Positions 17,097-25,175 of a stretch of DNA of 64,000 bases are shown piece after piece. Under the pieces are notes generated by a model, which had not been told where the DNA came from, did no database searches, and worked only from the letters and a program-made list of their open reading frames with translations. The stretch's first letter is position 1, and each line of letters opens with the position of its first letter. This DNA is from Hyphococcus sp. Its GTDB lineage: Bacteria; Pseudomonadota; Alphaproteobacteria; Caulobacterales; Parvularculaceae. A program made the position numbers and the translations under genes. The stretch is from contig JAJFGB010000005.1 of assembly GCA_021776335.1 (NCBI GenBank), forward strand, positions 62,001 through 126,000, given 5' to 3'.

Positions 17097-18884
17097 TTAT
17101 AGTTGAGACAACGTCAATTTTGCCTTTTTTTCACCAAGCCATGCATCCTTGAAAAGCGCATTAGCGTATTTGGCGCCGTTTTTGTCCCCTTGCGCCCTAT
17201 ACGCTTCGGCAAGTCCGTATAGCACCCAGGCATTGTTGGGCGACGCGGCTAGAGATTCGAGGAACAGCTGTTCAGCGCGCTCCGTTTTGCCTGCCTGTAA
17301 CAGCATCGACGCGAGCGTTTGCTTTGACGGATAATACCAAAATGGCGGCTCCGTATAAGCAATCGCCTCTTGCAGCGCGACAGCTTCCTCCATGGCCTCG
17401 ACGGCGGTTTCAAGGTCGCCCTCGGCTGCTGCTGCACGGCCAATGATGGTGAGGCGTGCAATGTTCAAAATATCAAGCGCCGGCACACCGCCGCCGGTGA
17501 GATTTGACATGTCAGCCTCAGCGATGACGGTGCTGATGGCTTCAACTTCTTCCTGTGCTGCAGCAAAGTCGCCGCTTTTCACAAATGCCTCACCGCGTGC
17601 GTAATGCCAGGTCCCTTGCAGGAATGGCATGTCTTCGCCTGGATCATCAGTGTCAAGAATGGCGTTCGGGTCGGCGAATTGCACCATGGCGTAATAGGGC
17701 GCAGCCTTGATTGGTTGCACCCATGGCGCCGCAGCGGCCATCTCTATTGGAAGTTTTTCATTGAGTTTATCCGCCATAGCCAAAGCGGTCGCCGCGTCAC
17801 CGGACATTTGTGCTGAGGTCATCGCGAAATGAATATTGTGGGTGAAATACCCATATTCATAAAGCATGCTGGCGTCGGCCTGATCGAGATAAGCCTGATC
17901 CGCCGCCACCGCATTTATGTTGTGGTCAAGCGCCTGCTTGAAACGGCCAATGCGATAATAGGTGTGGGACGGCATGTGGATGAGATGGCCGAGGCCCGGT
18001 GATAGTGCTGCGAGCCGGTCGGCGTGATCGGCCGCGCGATACGGATCGCTTGAGGCTTCGGTGATGTGAATATAGAGATGGATCGCCGCTGTATAATTCG
18101 GGCTGCGCGCCATAACGCCTTCCAGAAGTGAAACGGTCCGGGCTGTCCGGCCCTTGGGGGTGCGCCCGCCGTCAGCCCAGTAATCCCAGGATTGCGTATC
18201 CATGTTTGCTTCTGCGGCAAGAGCGGCAATGAAGTCATCTTCAGGGTATTGTATCGCGACTTCATCCATGGCGTCAGCAAACGCATTGTCGAGTTTTGAA
18301 CGGTCCACCAGCGGCGCGGCCTCATAGCGATAACCGAGAGCATTAATCAGCGCCTGTTCTTTTTCGCTTGCATTGCTGCGTAGTGCGAGGGCTTTTTTGA
18401 TCGCGGCGAAAGCGGGCGCAACAGCTTCATCAAACATCGGTGCATTGATGTTCGGCCCGTGCGCAAAAGCCTCACCCCAATAACACATGGCGCAATCGGG
18501 ATCGATCGCCTGAGCTTGTTTGAAGGCGACAATCGCTTCGCCATGGTTGAAATTATAGGTGAAGGCGAGGCCTTGATTAAACCAGGCTTGCGCTTCTGGA
18601 TTGCTGGTGGTGATGCCATAGGTGATCGTATTGATCGCGGGGCGCAGCGTCGGGGCGTCGTTGGCGCCGTCCGTCGCCTGGGCAAAAGCCTGCGCGGCGC
18701 GAATGAAAAATGCGCGGCGTTTGGCAAGGCCATCGACATTCTCGCCGCAAAGAGCGCGCGCGATCATTAACGGATGCAGGAACGGGGCGCCAGCGGTCTC
18801 TTCGCTGGCCGATTGAAGCGTGAGGGTTACCCCACTGAGCATGATCGCGCCTGCGGCGGCGCCAAGAAATAGTTTAATCTTCAT
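17097..18884 (-). CDS. Exported tetratricopeptide-repeat protein
   Basis: A 595-residue protein with a Sec-type signal peptide (MKIKLFLGAAAGAIMLSGV; cleavage roughly residue 25-30), so periplasmic or lipid-proximal. TPR units are visible near residues 95-150 (AWFNQGLAFTYNFNHGEAI; IDPDCAMCYWGEAFAHG) and again at the C-terminus (LASMLLQAGKTERAEQLF; PNNAWVLYGLAEAYRAQG). The CAMCYWGEA and MPSHTYYRIGRF motifs recur in a widespread family of secreted TPR proteins of unknown function. It is monocistronic, convergent with the Glu-Pro protein and divergent from xseA. It is probably a scaffold; no catalytic motif is seen. Confidence 0.85.
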   Translation of the reverse strand: MKIKLFLGAAAGAIMLSGVTLTLQSASEETAGAPFLHPLMIARALCGENVDGLAKRRAFFIRAAQAFAQATDGANDAPTLRPAINTITYGITTSNPEAQAWFNQGLAFTYNFNHGEAIVAFKQAQAIDPDCAMCYWGEAFAHGPNINAPMFDEAVAPAFAAIKKALALRSNASEKEQALINALGYRYEAAPLVDRSKLDNAFADAMDEVAIQYPEDDFIAALAAEANMDTQSWDYWADGGRTPKGRTARTVSLLEGVMARSPNYTAAIHLYIHITEASSDPYRAADHADRLAALSPGLGHLIHMPSHTYYRIGRFKQALDHNINAVAADQAYLDQADASMLYEYGYFTHNIHFAMTSAQMSGDAATALAMADKLNEKLPIEMAAAAPWVQPIKAAPYYAMVQFADPNAILDTDDPGEDMPFLQGTWHYARGEAFVKSGDFAAAQEEVEAISTVIAEADMSNLTGGGVPALDILNIARLTIIGRAAAAEGDLETAVEAMEEAVALQEAIAYTEPPFWYYPSKQTLASMLLQAGKTERAEQLFLESLAASPNNAWVLYGLAEAYRAQGDKNGAKYANALFKDAWLGEKKAKLTLSQL

Positions 18885-19049
18885 CAGGATTCTCCCCGTC
18901 TGGTAATAGGATTTTACGAATACGCGACATTGGTGCGGAGCGCTGACCTAGCAGGTTTTGCTACAGCCAACACTGACTTTTGACAGGGGTGCGGCGCCCC
19001 ACTTCAGGGCCTTCTTATGCTGCCCCGAATATTGTGCTTTAAGACTCTA

Positions 19050-20483
19050 ATGGCGGAGCAAACAGTCGGCAATGTCCACGAATACACGGTTTCAGAGCTT
19101 TCGGGCGCTGTAAAACGGGCGGTTGAGGACAATTTCGGATTTGTGCGCGTGCGTGGTGAATTGGGCCGGGTGACGCGGGCGGCGTCCGGCCATGTCTATC
19201 TCGATCTCAAAGATGAAAAAGCGGTCATCTCGAGTGTCATGTGGAAGGGCGTGGCGGCGCGCCTGTCGGTTAATCCGGAACAGGGCATGGAAGTTGTTGC
19301 GACCGGCAAGCTCAGCACCTTTCCCGGCCAGTCGCGCTACCAGCTGATTATTGATTCGCTTGAGCCCGCCGGCGCCGGCGCCTTAATGGCGATGCTGGAA
19401 GAACGAAAAAAGAAATTGGCTGCTGAAGGGTTGTTCGCGCCAGAACGAAAACTAGAGCTGCCGTTCCTGCCACAGGTGATCGGGGTCGTCACCTCGCCAT
19501 CGGGCGCGGTCATTAGAGATATTCTTCACCGTCTTCGTGAGCGTTTTCCGCGCCGTGTCATAGTTTGGCCGACCGTTGTTCAGGGTAGGGGCGCCGAAGA
19601 AAAAATAGTTGCGGCGATCAAGGGTTTTAATGCGCTGCCTGCCGACGGGCCGACGCCCCGCCCGGATGTTCTAATCGTTGCACGTGGTGGTGGGTCGCTG
19701 GAAGATCTGTGGTGTTTCAATGAAGAGAGCGTTGCGCGCGCAGCAGCGGCGAGTGAGATACCGCTGATCTCCGCTGTGGGCCACGAAACGGATACGACGC
19801 TGATCGACTTTGTGGCGGATAAGCGCGCGCCAACGCCCACGGCGGCGGCAGAATTTGCCGTGCCAGTCCGTTCAGAACTTCAGGCGGAACTCTTGAACAA
19901 AGAGCGCCGCTTTGTGTCAGCGGCGACGCGGCTCTTTGAGACGCGGCGCGCGGCGCTTCTGTCTGCCGTCCGCGGGCTTGGACGGCCCGAAGATATTCTC
20001 GGCGTTAATGGGCAACGCCTTGATCGTGCAGCGGACGGGCTTCGGGCCGGGTTGCGTGTGCGCCTCGATATGGCGCTGACCCGTATCGCCGGGACCGGTG
20101 CACGGCTGAACAAAAACCTTTTATCTGCCGGGTTCGCTGTTCGGGGAAACCAGATCGCTTCGTTCTGGGCGCGCATCGCAGAGCGCGCTGACCGGATGGT
20201 CAGCGACCGCGATTCCAAGCTCACGGCGGCGAGCAGGGTGCTACGAACAGTTTCCTATCAAAATGTGCTCGATCGCGGGTTTGCGCTGGTGCGGGACAAA
20301 GATGGCGTCTTGTTGCGCCGGTTTGGCGATGTGGTTGCTGGAACTTCGGGTGAAGTCCAATTTGCCGACGGCGCTCATGGAATTGTCTTTGATGGACAAG
20401 GAAAACCCGCCCCGCAAAAGCGGCCGCGCAAAACAACCGCCAAGAAACCTGCGAAGGCCCGACAGCAAAGGCTTTTTGACTAA
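19050..20483 (+). CDS. xseA: Exodeoxyribonuclease VII large subunit
   Basis: About 477 residues. The N-terminal OB-fold (EYTVSELSGAVKRAVEDNFGF through VVATGKLSTFPGQSRYQL) is followed by the exonuclease domain with GVVTSPSGAVIRDILHR, ARGGGSLEDLWCFN and SAVGHETDTTLIDFVADKRAPTPTAAAE, all conserved in XseA. With XseB it degrades single-stranded DNA in both directions. The C-terminus is a lysine-rich tail (KKPAKARQQRLFD). I prefer the ATG giving MAEQTVGN because it matches the usual distance to TVSELS; an upstream ATG at 19017 adds 11 residues. The small subunit gene xseB is not in the window, as is usual in this class. Confidence 0.95.
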   Translation: MAEQTVGNVHEYTVSELSGAVKRAVEDNFGFVRVRGELGRVTRAASGHVYLDLKDEKAVISSVMWKGVAARLSVNPEQGMEVVATGKLSTFPGQSRYQLIIDSLEPAGAGALMAMLEERKKKLAAEGLFAPERKLELPFLPQVIGVVTSPSGAVIRDILHRLRERFPRRVIVWPTVVQGRGAEEKIVAAIKGFNALPADGPTPRPDVLIVARGGGSLEDLWCFNEESVARAAAASEIPLISAVGHETDTTLIDFVADKRAPTPTAAAEFAVPVRSELQAELLNKERRFVSAATRLFETRRAALLSAVRGLGRPEDILGVNGQRLDRAADGLRAGLRVRLDMALTRIAGTGARLNKNLLSAGFAVRGNQIASFWARIAERADRMVSDRDSKLTAASRVLRTVSYQNVLDRGFALVRDKDGVLLRRFGDVVAGTSGEVQFADGAHGIVFDGQGKPAPQKRPRKTTAKKPAKARQQRLFD

Positions 20484-20532
20484 GTCGGAGCGGTCGCGCT
20501 AAGGATGCGGGTGAAATTAGTTGAGGCGATAA

Positions 20533-20748
20533 ATGAACCCGTTTGATTCCATGAGCGCTGACGATGAAGCAATTTTGGACTATGGCGATGCCGAATTTCA
20601 TATCGTCAAGCCCGGCGCCTATGTAAAATGCGCCGTGACGGGTGCGCATATCCCATTGAAAGTTTTGAAATACTGGAATGTCGATAAGCAGGAAGCCTAT
20701 ATTGACGCCATGGCGGCGATGAAGGGTTTTGAGTTAAAGAGCGAGTAG
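20533..20748 (+). CDS. DUF2093 family protein
   Basis: A 71-residue soluble protein matching DUF2093: AEFHIVKPGAYVKCAVTG, IPLKVLKYWNVDKQEAY. The family is small, essentially alphaproteobacterial, and commonly found next to xseA, as here (49 bases after it). Its function is unknown. GAGG precedes the ATG by seven bases, and the M23 peptidase gene starts four bases after its stop, so the three genes form one transcription unit. Confidence 0.88.
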   Translation: MNPFDSMSADDEAILDYGDAEFHIVKPGAYVKCAVTGAHIPLKVLKYWNVDKQEAYIDAMAAMKGFELKSE

Positions 20749-20752
20749 GCCA

Positions 20753-21805
20753 ATGCGAATTTATCTTTATTCTGTTTTTGCAGCGATTGCCGCATGTACG
20801 ACGGCGCCTGAGGCGAATGCCGACAACAAACAAGCGGCGAATGCCGATCAGGACAAAAGCGTAAGCGCCGCTGCTAACAGCGCGGGGCCAGTCGAAAAAC
20901 CTAAAATTGCTCCTCTATTTCCAGTTGAGGCGGAGGGCTCGCTCGCGCGGCGGGCTGACTATGCCGAAGCGATGCAAGACGTTGCAGAGCGACAAAAAGT
21001 TTTTGCTGATGAGCCTACACGATATTCTCTAACCGGTGCGTTTTCACAAGGCGGCCTGGTTTTTGGGCAGACCGAGGCCGGCGCTAAAGTGCGTCTCGAT
21101 GGCGATGACGTGATGGTCGGCGCCGATGGAAAATTCGTTTTCGGCTTTGGTCGCGATAGCGCGCTGACATCGCTGCTGGTGGTGACGCTGCCTGACGGCG
21201 ATGTGGAGCGCCATGCCATCGATGTTGCTGATCGCGAATTCCCGGTTCAGCGCATTGACGGTCTCGATCAGTCAAAAGTTTCCGGTTTTACCGAAGACCA
21301 GCTTGCAAAGATCGCGATTGACAGCGCGAAAAAGAAAAAAGCACGCCAGAATACGCAATCCCAGGCTGATTGGGGCGCCGGGTTTGTCTGGCCGGCGACG
21401 GGGCCGATCAGCGGAGTTTTCGGATCACAGCGGATCCTGAACGGCGAGCCTAAACGACCCCATTCCGGTGTTGATGTTGCGGCGTCTGCGGGAACCCCGA
21501 TTCGTGCGCCGGCGGCGGGCATCGTCACCCTTGCCGAAGCCGACATGTATTTCGAAGGCGGCCTCGTTCTGCTGGACCATGGCCACTGGCTGGAAAGTGC
21601 TTTTCTCCACATGTCGCGTATTGATGTGATGCCGGGCCAGCATGTTGAAAAGGGTGATATTCTTGGCGCAGTGGGCGCTACAGGGCGTGTGACGGGGCCG
21701 CATCTTCACTGGAGCATCAAATGGGCGGGCCGCCTCGTTGATCCGCAATCGACTGTTGGCGAGATGCCTGCGGCGCCGAAAACAGCAGAAAATGAAGGCG
21801 GTTAA
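20753..21805 (+). CDS. M23-family metallopeptidase, probable lipoprotein
   Basis: A 350-residue protein with a short signal ending in a lipobox-like IAAC (Cys15), so probably lipid-anchored. A low-complexity Ala/Asp/Lys linker and an Ig-like segment (about 85-170) precede a C-terminal LytM/M23 domain. The zinc ligands are visible in HSGVDVA (about 236-242) and HLHW (about 316-319). Such enzymes cut peptidoglycan cross-links or activate amidases during growth and division. It follows DUF2093 by four bases. The first zinc ligand motif HxxxD and the HxH pair are intact, so catalysis is expected rather than an inactive EnvC/NlpD-type role. Confidence 0.88.
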   Translation: MRIYLYSVFAAIAACTTAPEANADNKQAANADQDKSVSAAANSAGPVEKPKIAPLFPVEAEGSLARRADYAEAMQDVAERQKVFADEPTRYSLTGAFSQGGLVFGQTEAGAKVRLDGDDVMVGADGKFVFGFGRDSALTSLLVVTLPDGDVERHAIDVADREFPVQRIDGLDQSKVSGFTEDQLAKIAIDSAKKKKARQNTQSQADWGAGFVWPATGPISGVFGSQRILNGEPKRPHSGVDVAASAGTPIRAPAAGIVTLAEADMYFEGGLVLLDHGHWLESAFLHMSRIDVMPGQHVEKGDILGAVGATGRVTGPHLHWSIKWAGRLVDPQSTVGEMPAAPKTAENEGG

Positions 21806-21817
21806 GCTTTTTGTAAT

Positions 21818-21832
21818 TGACAATCATTATCA
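21818..21832. promoter_or_regulatory. Fur box overlapping a -35 element
   Basis: TGACAATCATTATCA matches the Fur 7-1-7 consensus TGATAATNATTATCA at every defined position except one (C for T at position 4). A TTGACA hexamer (21817-21822) overlaps its left half, so bound Fur would block the promoter of the downstream bfd-bfr genes. It lies 66 bases before bfd. Confidence 0.8.
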
Positions 21833-21898
21833 TTTGCACCACCTAAGGGCTGAACTGGACCATTTTGGGACAGTGAACGACTGGAGCGTTGGTGCGCG

Positions 21899-22096
21899 AT
21901 GTTTGTCTGCATCTGTAATGCGTTGAGAGAAAAAGAACTGGCCGCTGCGGCTGGGGATGACGCACGCACGGTCGCTGATGTTTTTCGCCGCTGTGGGCGA
22001 CGTCCGCAATGCGGCAAATGCCTGCCCGATGTTGCGCAGATGATTGAGGACGCCCGCATAGTCGAGTCGGGACCACAAAAGCTCGCAGCTGAATAG
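21899..22096 (+). CDS. bfd: Bacterioferritin-associated ferredoxin
   Basis: A 65-residue [2Fe-2S] protein of the Bfd family. The cysteines are C4 and C6 (FVCICNALRE) plus the CGKC pair (C39/C42), with an additional cysteine at residue 32 (RRCGRRPQCGKC). Bfd passes electrons to bacterioferritin haem to release stored iron. The Fur box upstream means it should be induced when iron is scarce, which fits iron mobilisation. The bacterioferritin gene follows on the same strand after 157 bases. GGAG is present about 13 bases before the ATG, slightly far. Confidence 0.92.
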   Translation: MFVCICNALREKELAAAAGDDARTVADVFRRCGRRPQCGKCLPDVAQMIEDARIVESGPQKLAAE

Positions 22097-22131
22097 TTTC
22101 AATCTTTGCGTCCCACTTTTGAACCATCCAG

Positions 22132-22154
22132 GCGCGAGTGATTATCGCTCGCGC
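22132..22154 (+). other. Intercistronic hairpin between bfd and bfr
   Basis: GCGCGAG (22132-22138) pairs with CTCGCGC (22148-22154), plus two inner pairs, leaving a five-base loop. No T-run follows, so it is more likely an RNA-processing or stability element, or an attenuator, than a full terminator. It could set different levels of bfd and bfr from one transcript. Confidence 0.5.
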
Positions 22155-22253
22155 AAGAAAACGCGCGATTGATAGTAGCTTGCAAAGATAATTCTTGGAC
22201 CGACTGATTGATCGTTTAGTTTAGAGTAGTGAATCAAAAAGGAGATTGACCGC

Positions 22254-22733
22254 GTGAAAGGCGATCAAAAAGTTATCGAACATTTGAATAAAGCGCTGAA
22301 GCTCGAGTTGACCACCGTCAACCAATATTTCCTTCATGCGCGAATGTATAAAAATTGGGGTTTTGAACGCCTCGCGAAGATTGAATATGATGGGTCCATT
22401 GACGAAATGAAGCACGCGGACGAGTTGATCGAACGCATTCTTTACCTTGAGGGGCTGCCGAATCTGCAGGATCTGGACAAGATATATATTGGTGAAACCG
22501 TTAAAGAATGTCTGGAGTGCGACCTTGGCGCGGAAACCCGCGCGCACCCGCTTTATCTTGAAGCGATTGAATATTGCGAGTCTGTGCGAGATTTCGTGAG
22601 CCGCGAGATTTTCGTGCGCATTCTGGAATCTGAGGAGGAACATATCGATTTCCTCGAAACCCAGCTCGAACTTATCGGTAAGGTCGGAGAAGAAAGATAC
22701 ATGCAATCGCAAATGCAGGAAGGCGGCGCATAG
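22254..22733 (+). CDS. bfr: Bacterioferritin
   Basis: A 159-residue haem-containing ferritin. Ferroxidase ligands E18, E51 and H54 are visible ([15 protein letters not shown]), M52 is the axial haem ligand, and the second EExxH set ([11 protein letters not shown]) is present. It oxidises Fe2+ and stores the mineral in a 24-subunit cytoplasmic shell. The start is GTG, set by GGAG about nine bases upstream. It lies downstream of bfd and its Fur box, and its TAG stop overlaps the GTG start of the Kazal-domain gene by one base. Confidence 0.96.
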   Translation: MKGDQKVIEHLNKALKLELTTVNQYFLHARMYKNWGFERLAKIEYDGSIDEMKHADELIERILYLEGLPNLQDLDKIYIGETVKECLECDLGAETRAHPLYLEAIEYCESVRDFVSREIFVRILESEEEHIDFLETQLELIGKVGEERYMQSQMQEGGA

Positions 22734-23068
22734 TGTATCGAATCGCCGCTCTTTTGCTCTTTGTCGCCGCCTGTACGACTGGGCCTTACGAGCAGGCTGA
22801 CAGCAGCGACGTCAGTATCGGCGAAACGGGCGGCATGTGCGGCGGTATTGCCGGGTTCGCCTGCGCCTCAGCGGGCGATTATTGCGAGATGGAGCCTGGC
22901 AGCTGCCGGGAAATCGCGGACGGGGCAGGCGTCTGTCGCGCCAAGCCGGAAGTCTGCACCATGGAATATGATCCAGTTTGCGGATGTGACGGAAAGACTT
23001 ATGGCAATGCCTGTTCGGCGGCGGCAGGCGGCGCGAGTGTCGCTTCCCGGGGGGCGTGCAACGGCTAG
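22733..23068 (+). CDS. Kazal-domain lipoprotein
   Basis: A 111-residue protein with a hydrophobic leader and lipobox VAAC (Cys14). The mature part is cysteine-rich, ending in a Kazal-type serine-protease-inhibitor fold ([17 protein letters not shown], with the closing Cys at about residue 109), preceded by a second cysteine-rich segment (about 35-70). It would sit on the outer or inner membrane surface facing the periplasm, perhaps inhibiting secreted proteases. It starts with GTG inside the bfr stop codon, so it is translationally coupled to bacterioferritin and should share its iron control. A role in iron metabolism is not known for this family. Confidence 0.85.
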   Translation: MYRIAALLLFVAACTTGPYEQADSSDVSIGETGGMCGGIAGFACASAGDYCEMEPGSCREIADGAGVCRAKPEVCTMEYDPVCGCDGKTYGNACSAAAGGASVASRGACNG

Positions 23069-23115
23069 CGCATTTCCGGGAAAGTGTGGCGCGGTTTTCC
23101 GAAAAGAAATGCGCT
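23067..23115. repeat. Palindromic intergenic element, type 1
   Basis: Ten-base perfect terminal inverted repeats AGCGCATTTC / GAAATGCGCT bracket a 49-base unit with an imperfect inner stem (CCGGGAAA ... TTTTCCG). It overlaps the stop codon of the Kazal gene. Similar GCGCATTTCC...GAAATGCGC palindromes are common, multicopy intergenic repeats in alphaproteobacterial genomes. Confidence 0.75.
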
Positions 23116-23129
23116 TTGGTATTAATCTG

Positions 23130-23224
23130 GGGCGTTTCCCGCGCGCGAAGGCGCTCGCCAATATCTTGACCGCGTTCGCGGGCGGGAACGATAAACCGGG
23201 AACCACTTTATCTCGGAAACGCCC
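23130..23224. repeat. Palindromic intergenic element, type 2
   Basis: Perfect ten-base ends GGGCGTTTCC / GGAAACGCCC bracket a 95-base unit with partly complementary GC-rich interior (GCGCGCGAAGGCGC; CGCGTTCGCGGGCG). It lies 14 bases after the type 1 element, filling the gap between the converging Kazal gene and the lpxL-like gene. It may be a REP- or MITE-like unit or act as a transcription barrier. Confidence 0.65.
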
Positions 23225-23230
23225 TAGCAA

Positions 23231-24187
23231 CTAAGGTTTTTTGGCCTTCGGCCAGCGACGGTGCAGCCAAAGCCACTGGCCGGGTCGCGCGCGTACATCA
23301 TTTTCGAGCGCTTCGTTGATCTTTATCGTGAGCTTCTCGATATCCGCTGGAAGGTCGCCGGTTGGTTCAAATGAAATCGGCGCATGGACAGTGACTTTAA
23401 AATAGGCGCCATTCATCCGCTCCGTTGATATTTGAATAAGCGGCAGATTAAATCGCAATGCAAGACGCGCCGCTGCCGGCGTGGTCATGGCTGTATGGCC
23501 CATAAAGGGAACGGGAATGCCGCCCGTGGTCAATTTCTGATCCATCAATATCGCAATCGAGCAATTATCTTTTAAAATGTCGATCAATCCGCGCGCGCCT
23601 TGCCAGCCTTTCGGTATCTGCCTTGTCGTCATGACGGCAGCGCGTTTTTTGATGATCAGTTCATCAACAAGCGGGTTGTTCGAAGCGCGATAGATAAAAC
23701 CAAAGGGGAGCTTTAATTGCGTCGCAGTAATGCCGGCAACTTCCCAATTGGCGAAGTGACCGGCAATGAAAATAGCGCGCCCGTGTTTCATGAGGGCCGG
23801 GGTGAATTCTTCCCCGCCGATTACTGAAATCCGTGGGTCAGGGCCTTGCATACTCAACTCGCCGAGATGGGCATATTCCGCCGCCGTGCGCCCCAGGTTT
23901 TCCCAAACCTCACTGACAGTTTTATGAATGTGGTCATCATCCCATTCGGGATAAACCATTCGCAAATTATCTTCGGCGCGTTTTGAGACGCTGGGCAGTA
24001 TTTTGCCAAGAAATCTCGCGCTGGCGCCGCCAAAGGCGGATGCGCGGTCAATCCCCAGCAGCTTAAATAAACCAAAAAGTGCAACTACAACCGCGTATTC
24101 GATACGATGACCGACCGTGATTGAGCGGTTCGACCGGCGCTCCGGCAAATAATTTTCTGAGCGGGCGGCATCGCCTTTGTTGGTCAT
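23231..24187 (-). CDS. Lipid A biosynthesis acyltransferase (LpxL/HtrB family)
   Basis: A 318-residue lysophospholipid-acyltransferase-type protein with one membrane span near residues 28-45. The catalytic HxxxE-type motif is GHFANWE; DQKLTTGGIPVPFMG and RPGQWLWLHRRW are the other family blocks. It would add a secondary acyl chain to Kdo2-lipid IVA at the inner membrane. It is the last gene of the minus-strand series DUF374 - waaA - lpxK - this gene, 13 bases after lpxK, consistent with acylation after Kdo transfer. LpxL versus LpxM specificity cannot be told. Confidence 0.92.
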   Translation of the reverse strand: MTNKGDAARSENYLPERRSNRSITVGHRIEYAVVVALFGLFKLLGIDRASAFGGASARFLGKILPSVSKRAEDNLRMVYPEWDDDHIHKTVSEVWENLGRTAAEYAHLGELSMQGPDPRISVIGGEEFTPALMKHGRAIFIAGHFANWEVAGITATQLKLPFGFIYRASNNPLVDELIIKKRAAVMTTRQIPKGWQGARGLIDILKDNCSIAILMDQKLTTGGIPVPFMGHTAMTTPAAARLALRFNLPLIQISTERMNGAYFKVTVHAPISFEPTGDLPADIEKLTIKINEALENDVRARPGQWLWLHRRWPKAKKP

Positions 24188-24200
24188 GCATTCGTTCCGT

Positions 24201-25175
24201 TCATGCCGCGTCGCCGATCGATTGCATTACGAGACGGTGCAGTATTCCCGGCTCATTGGCGCGCATTGCGACAGGAAAGGTCAATATGTCATCTCGCATG
24301 TCGCTGGATAATCTTACGAAATCTTTTTCAGTGGTAATTAATGTTGCTTCATTCTGTTTTGCCAGCTCGCGCAACGCTTTTATGTCGTGGTCAGAGAAAA
24401 AATGATGGTCGGGGAAAGCGATTTTTTTTGCGATCTCAAAGCCTGTGCTCGTCAGCAGGTCAAAAAATTTAGCAGGCTTTCCGATACCGCTAAAGGCGAC
24501 CACTTTTTTTGGCGTTGGCGCATTGGCGGGCTCAATCGTTGCGCGAATCAAGGGCTTTCCGGCAGCTATCTCTGTGCTTGCTTTATCGCTGGTCAGAACG
24601 ATCAAGTCAGCGCGGCTGACAGCGCGAAGGAGCGGTTCGCGTAACGGGCCGGCTGGAAAGATACGATTATTGCCGGTTGTCGCCTCTCCGCCATAAAGCA
24701 ATATTGAGAGGGTTTTCTGGATTGTCGGATTTTGAAATCCATCATCCATCAAAATGACATCGGCATTATTGTTCGTTGCCGCTTGGGCGCCGGCAACCCG
24801 GTTGCGGGCAACCCAGGTCGGGCCGCTGCGTGACAGCAAAAGCGCTTCATCGCCCACATCGATTGGACCATGGATTTTTCGGTCAACCAGCACAGGTCCC
24901 GGCAACTTCCCTCCATATCCTCGCGTCAGGAATTGGCAATTCAGCCCATCGCGCATCAACATCTCGCTCAACATGATGGCGAAAGGTGTTTTCCCCTCGC
25001 CGCCAAGCGATGCGTTGCCGATACAGATTACCGGCGCCGGCGCAGTATAGGGAGCCGTCAGTTTCCAACGTGCGCGTTGAGCGATGTCATAAATGTAGGA
25101 AAGGGGTGATAAGGCTCGAGCAACCAAGTGCGCCGCATTTGATTTGCTGCGCCAGAACCATGGTTCACGCATCAT
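24201..25175 (-). CDS. lpxK: Tetraacyldisaccharide 4'-kinase
   Basis: A 324-residue kinase that phosphorylates the 4' position of lipid A disaccharide to give lipid IVA. The Walker A loop is GNASLGGEGKTP (about 53-64), and DVILMDDGFQNP with FPAGPLREP are LpxK-specific blocks. One N-terminal helix associates with the inner membrane. It overlaps waaA by four bases (ATGA), so the two are translationally coupled. Confidence 0.95.
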   Translation of the reverse strand: MMREPWFWRSKSNAAHLVARALSPLSYIYDIAQRARWKLTAPYTAPAPVICIGNASLGGEGKTPFAIMLSEMLMRDGLNCQFLTRGYGGKLPGPVLVDRKIHGPIDVGDEALLLSRSGPTWVARNRVAGAQAATNNNADVILMDDGFQNPTIQKTLSILLYGGEATTGNNRIFPAGPLREPLLRAVSRADLIVLTSDKASTEIAAGKPLIRATIEPANAPTPKKVVAFSGIGKPAKFFDLLTSTGFEIAKKIAFPDHHFFSDHDIKALRELAKQNEATLITTEKDFVRLSSDMRDDILTFPVAMRANEPGILHRLVMQSIGDAA

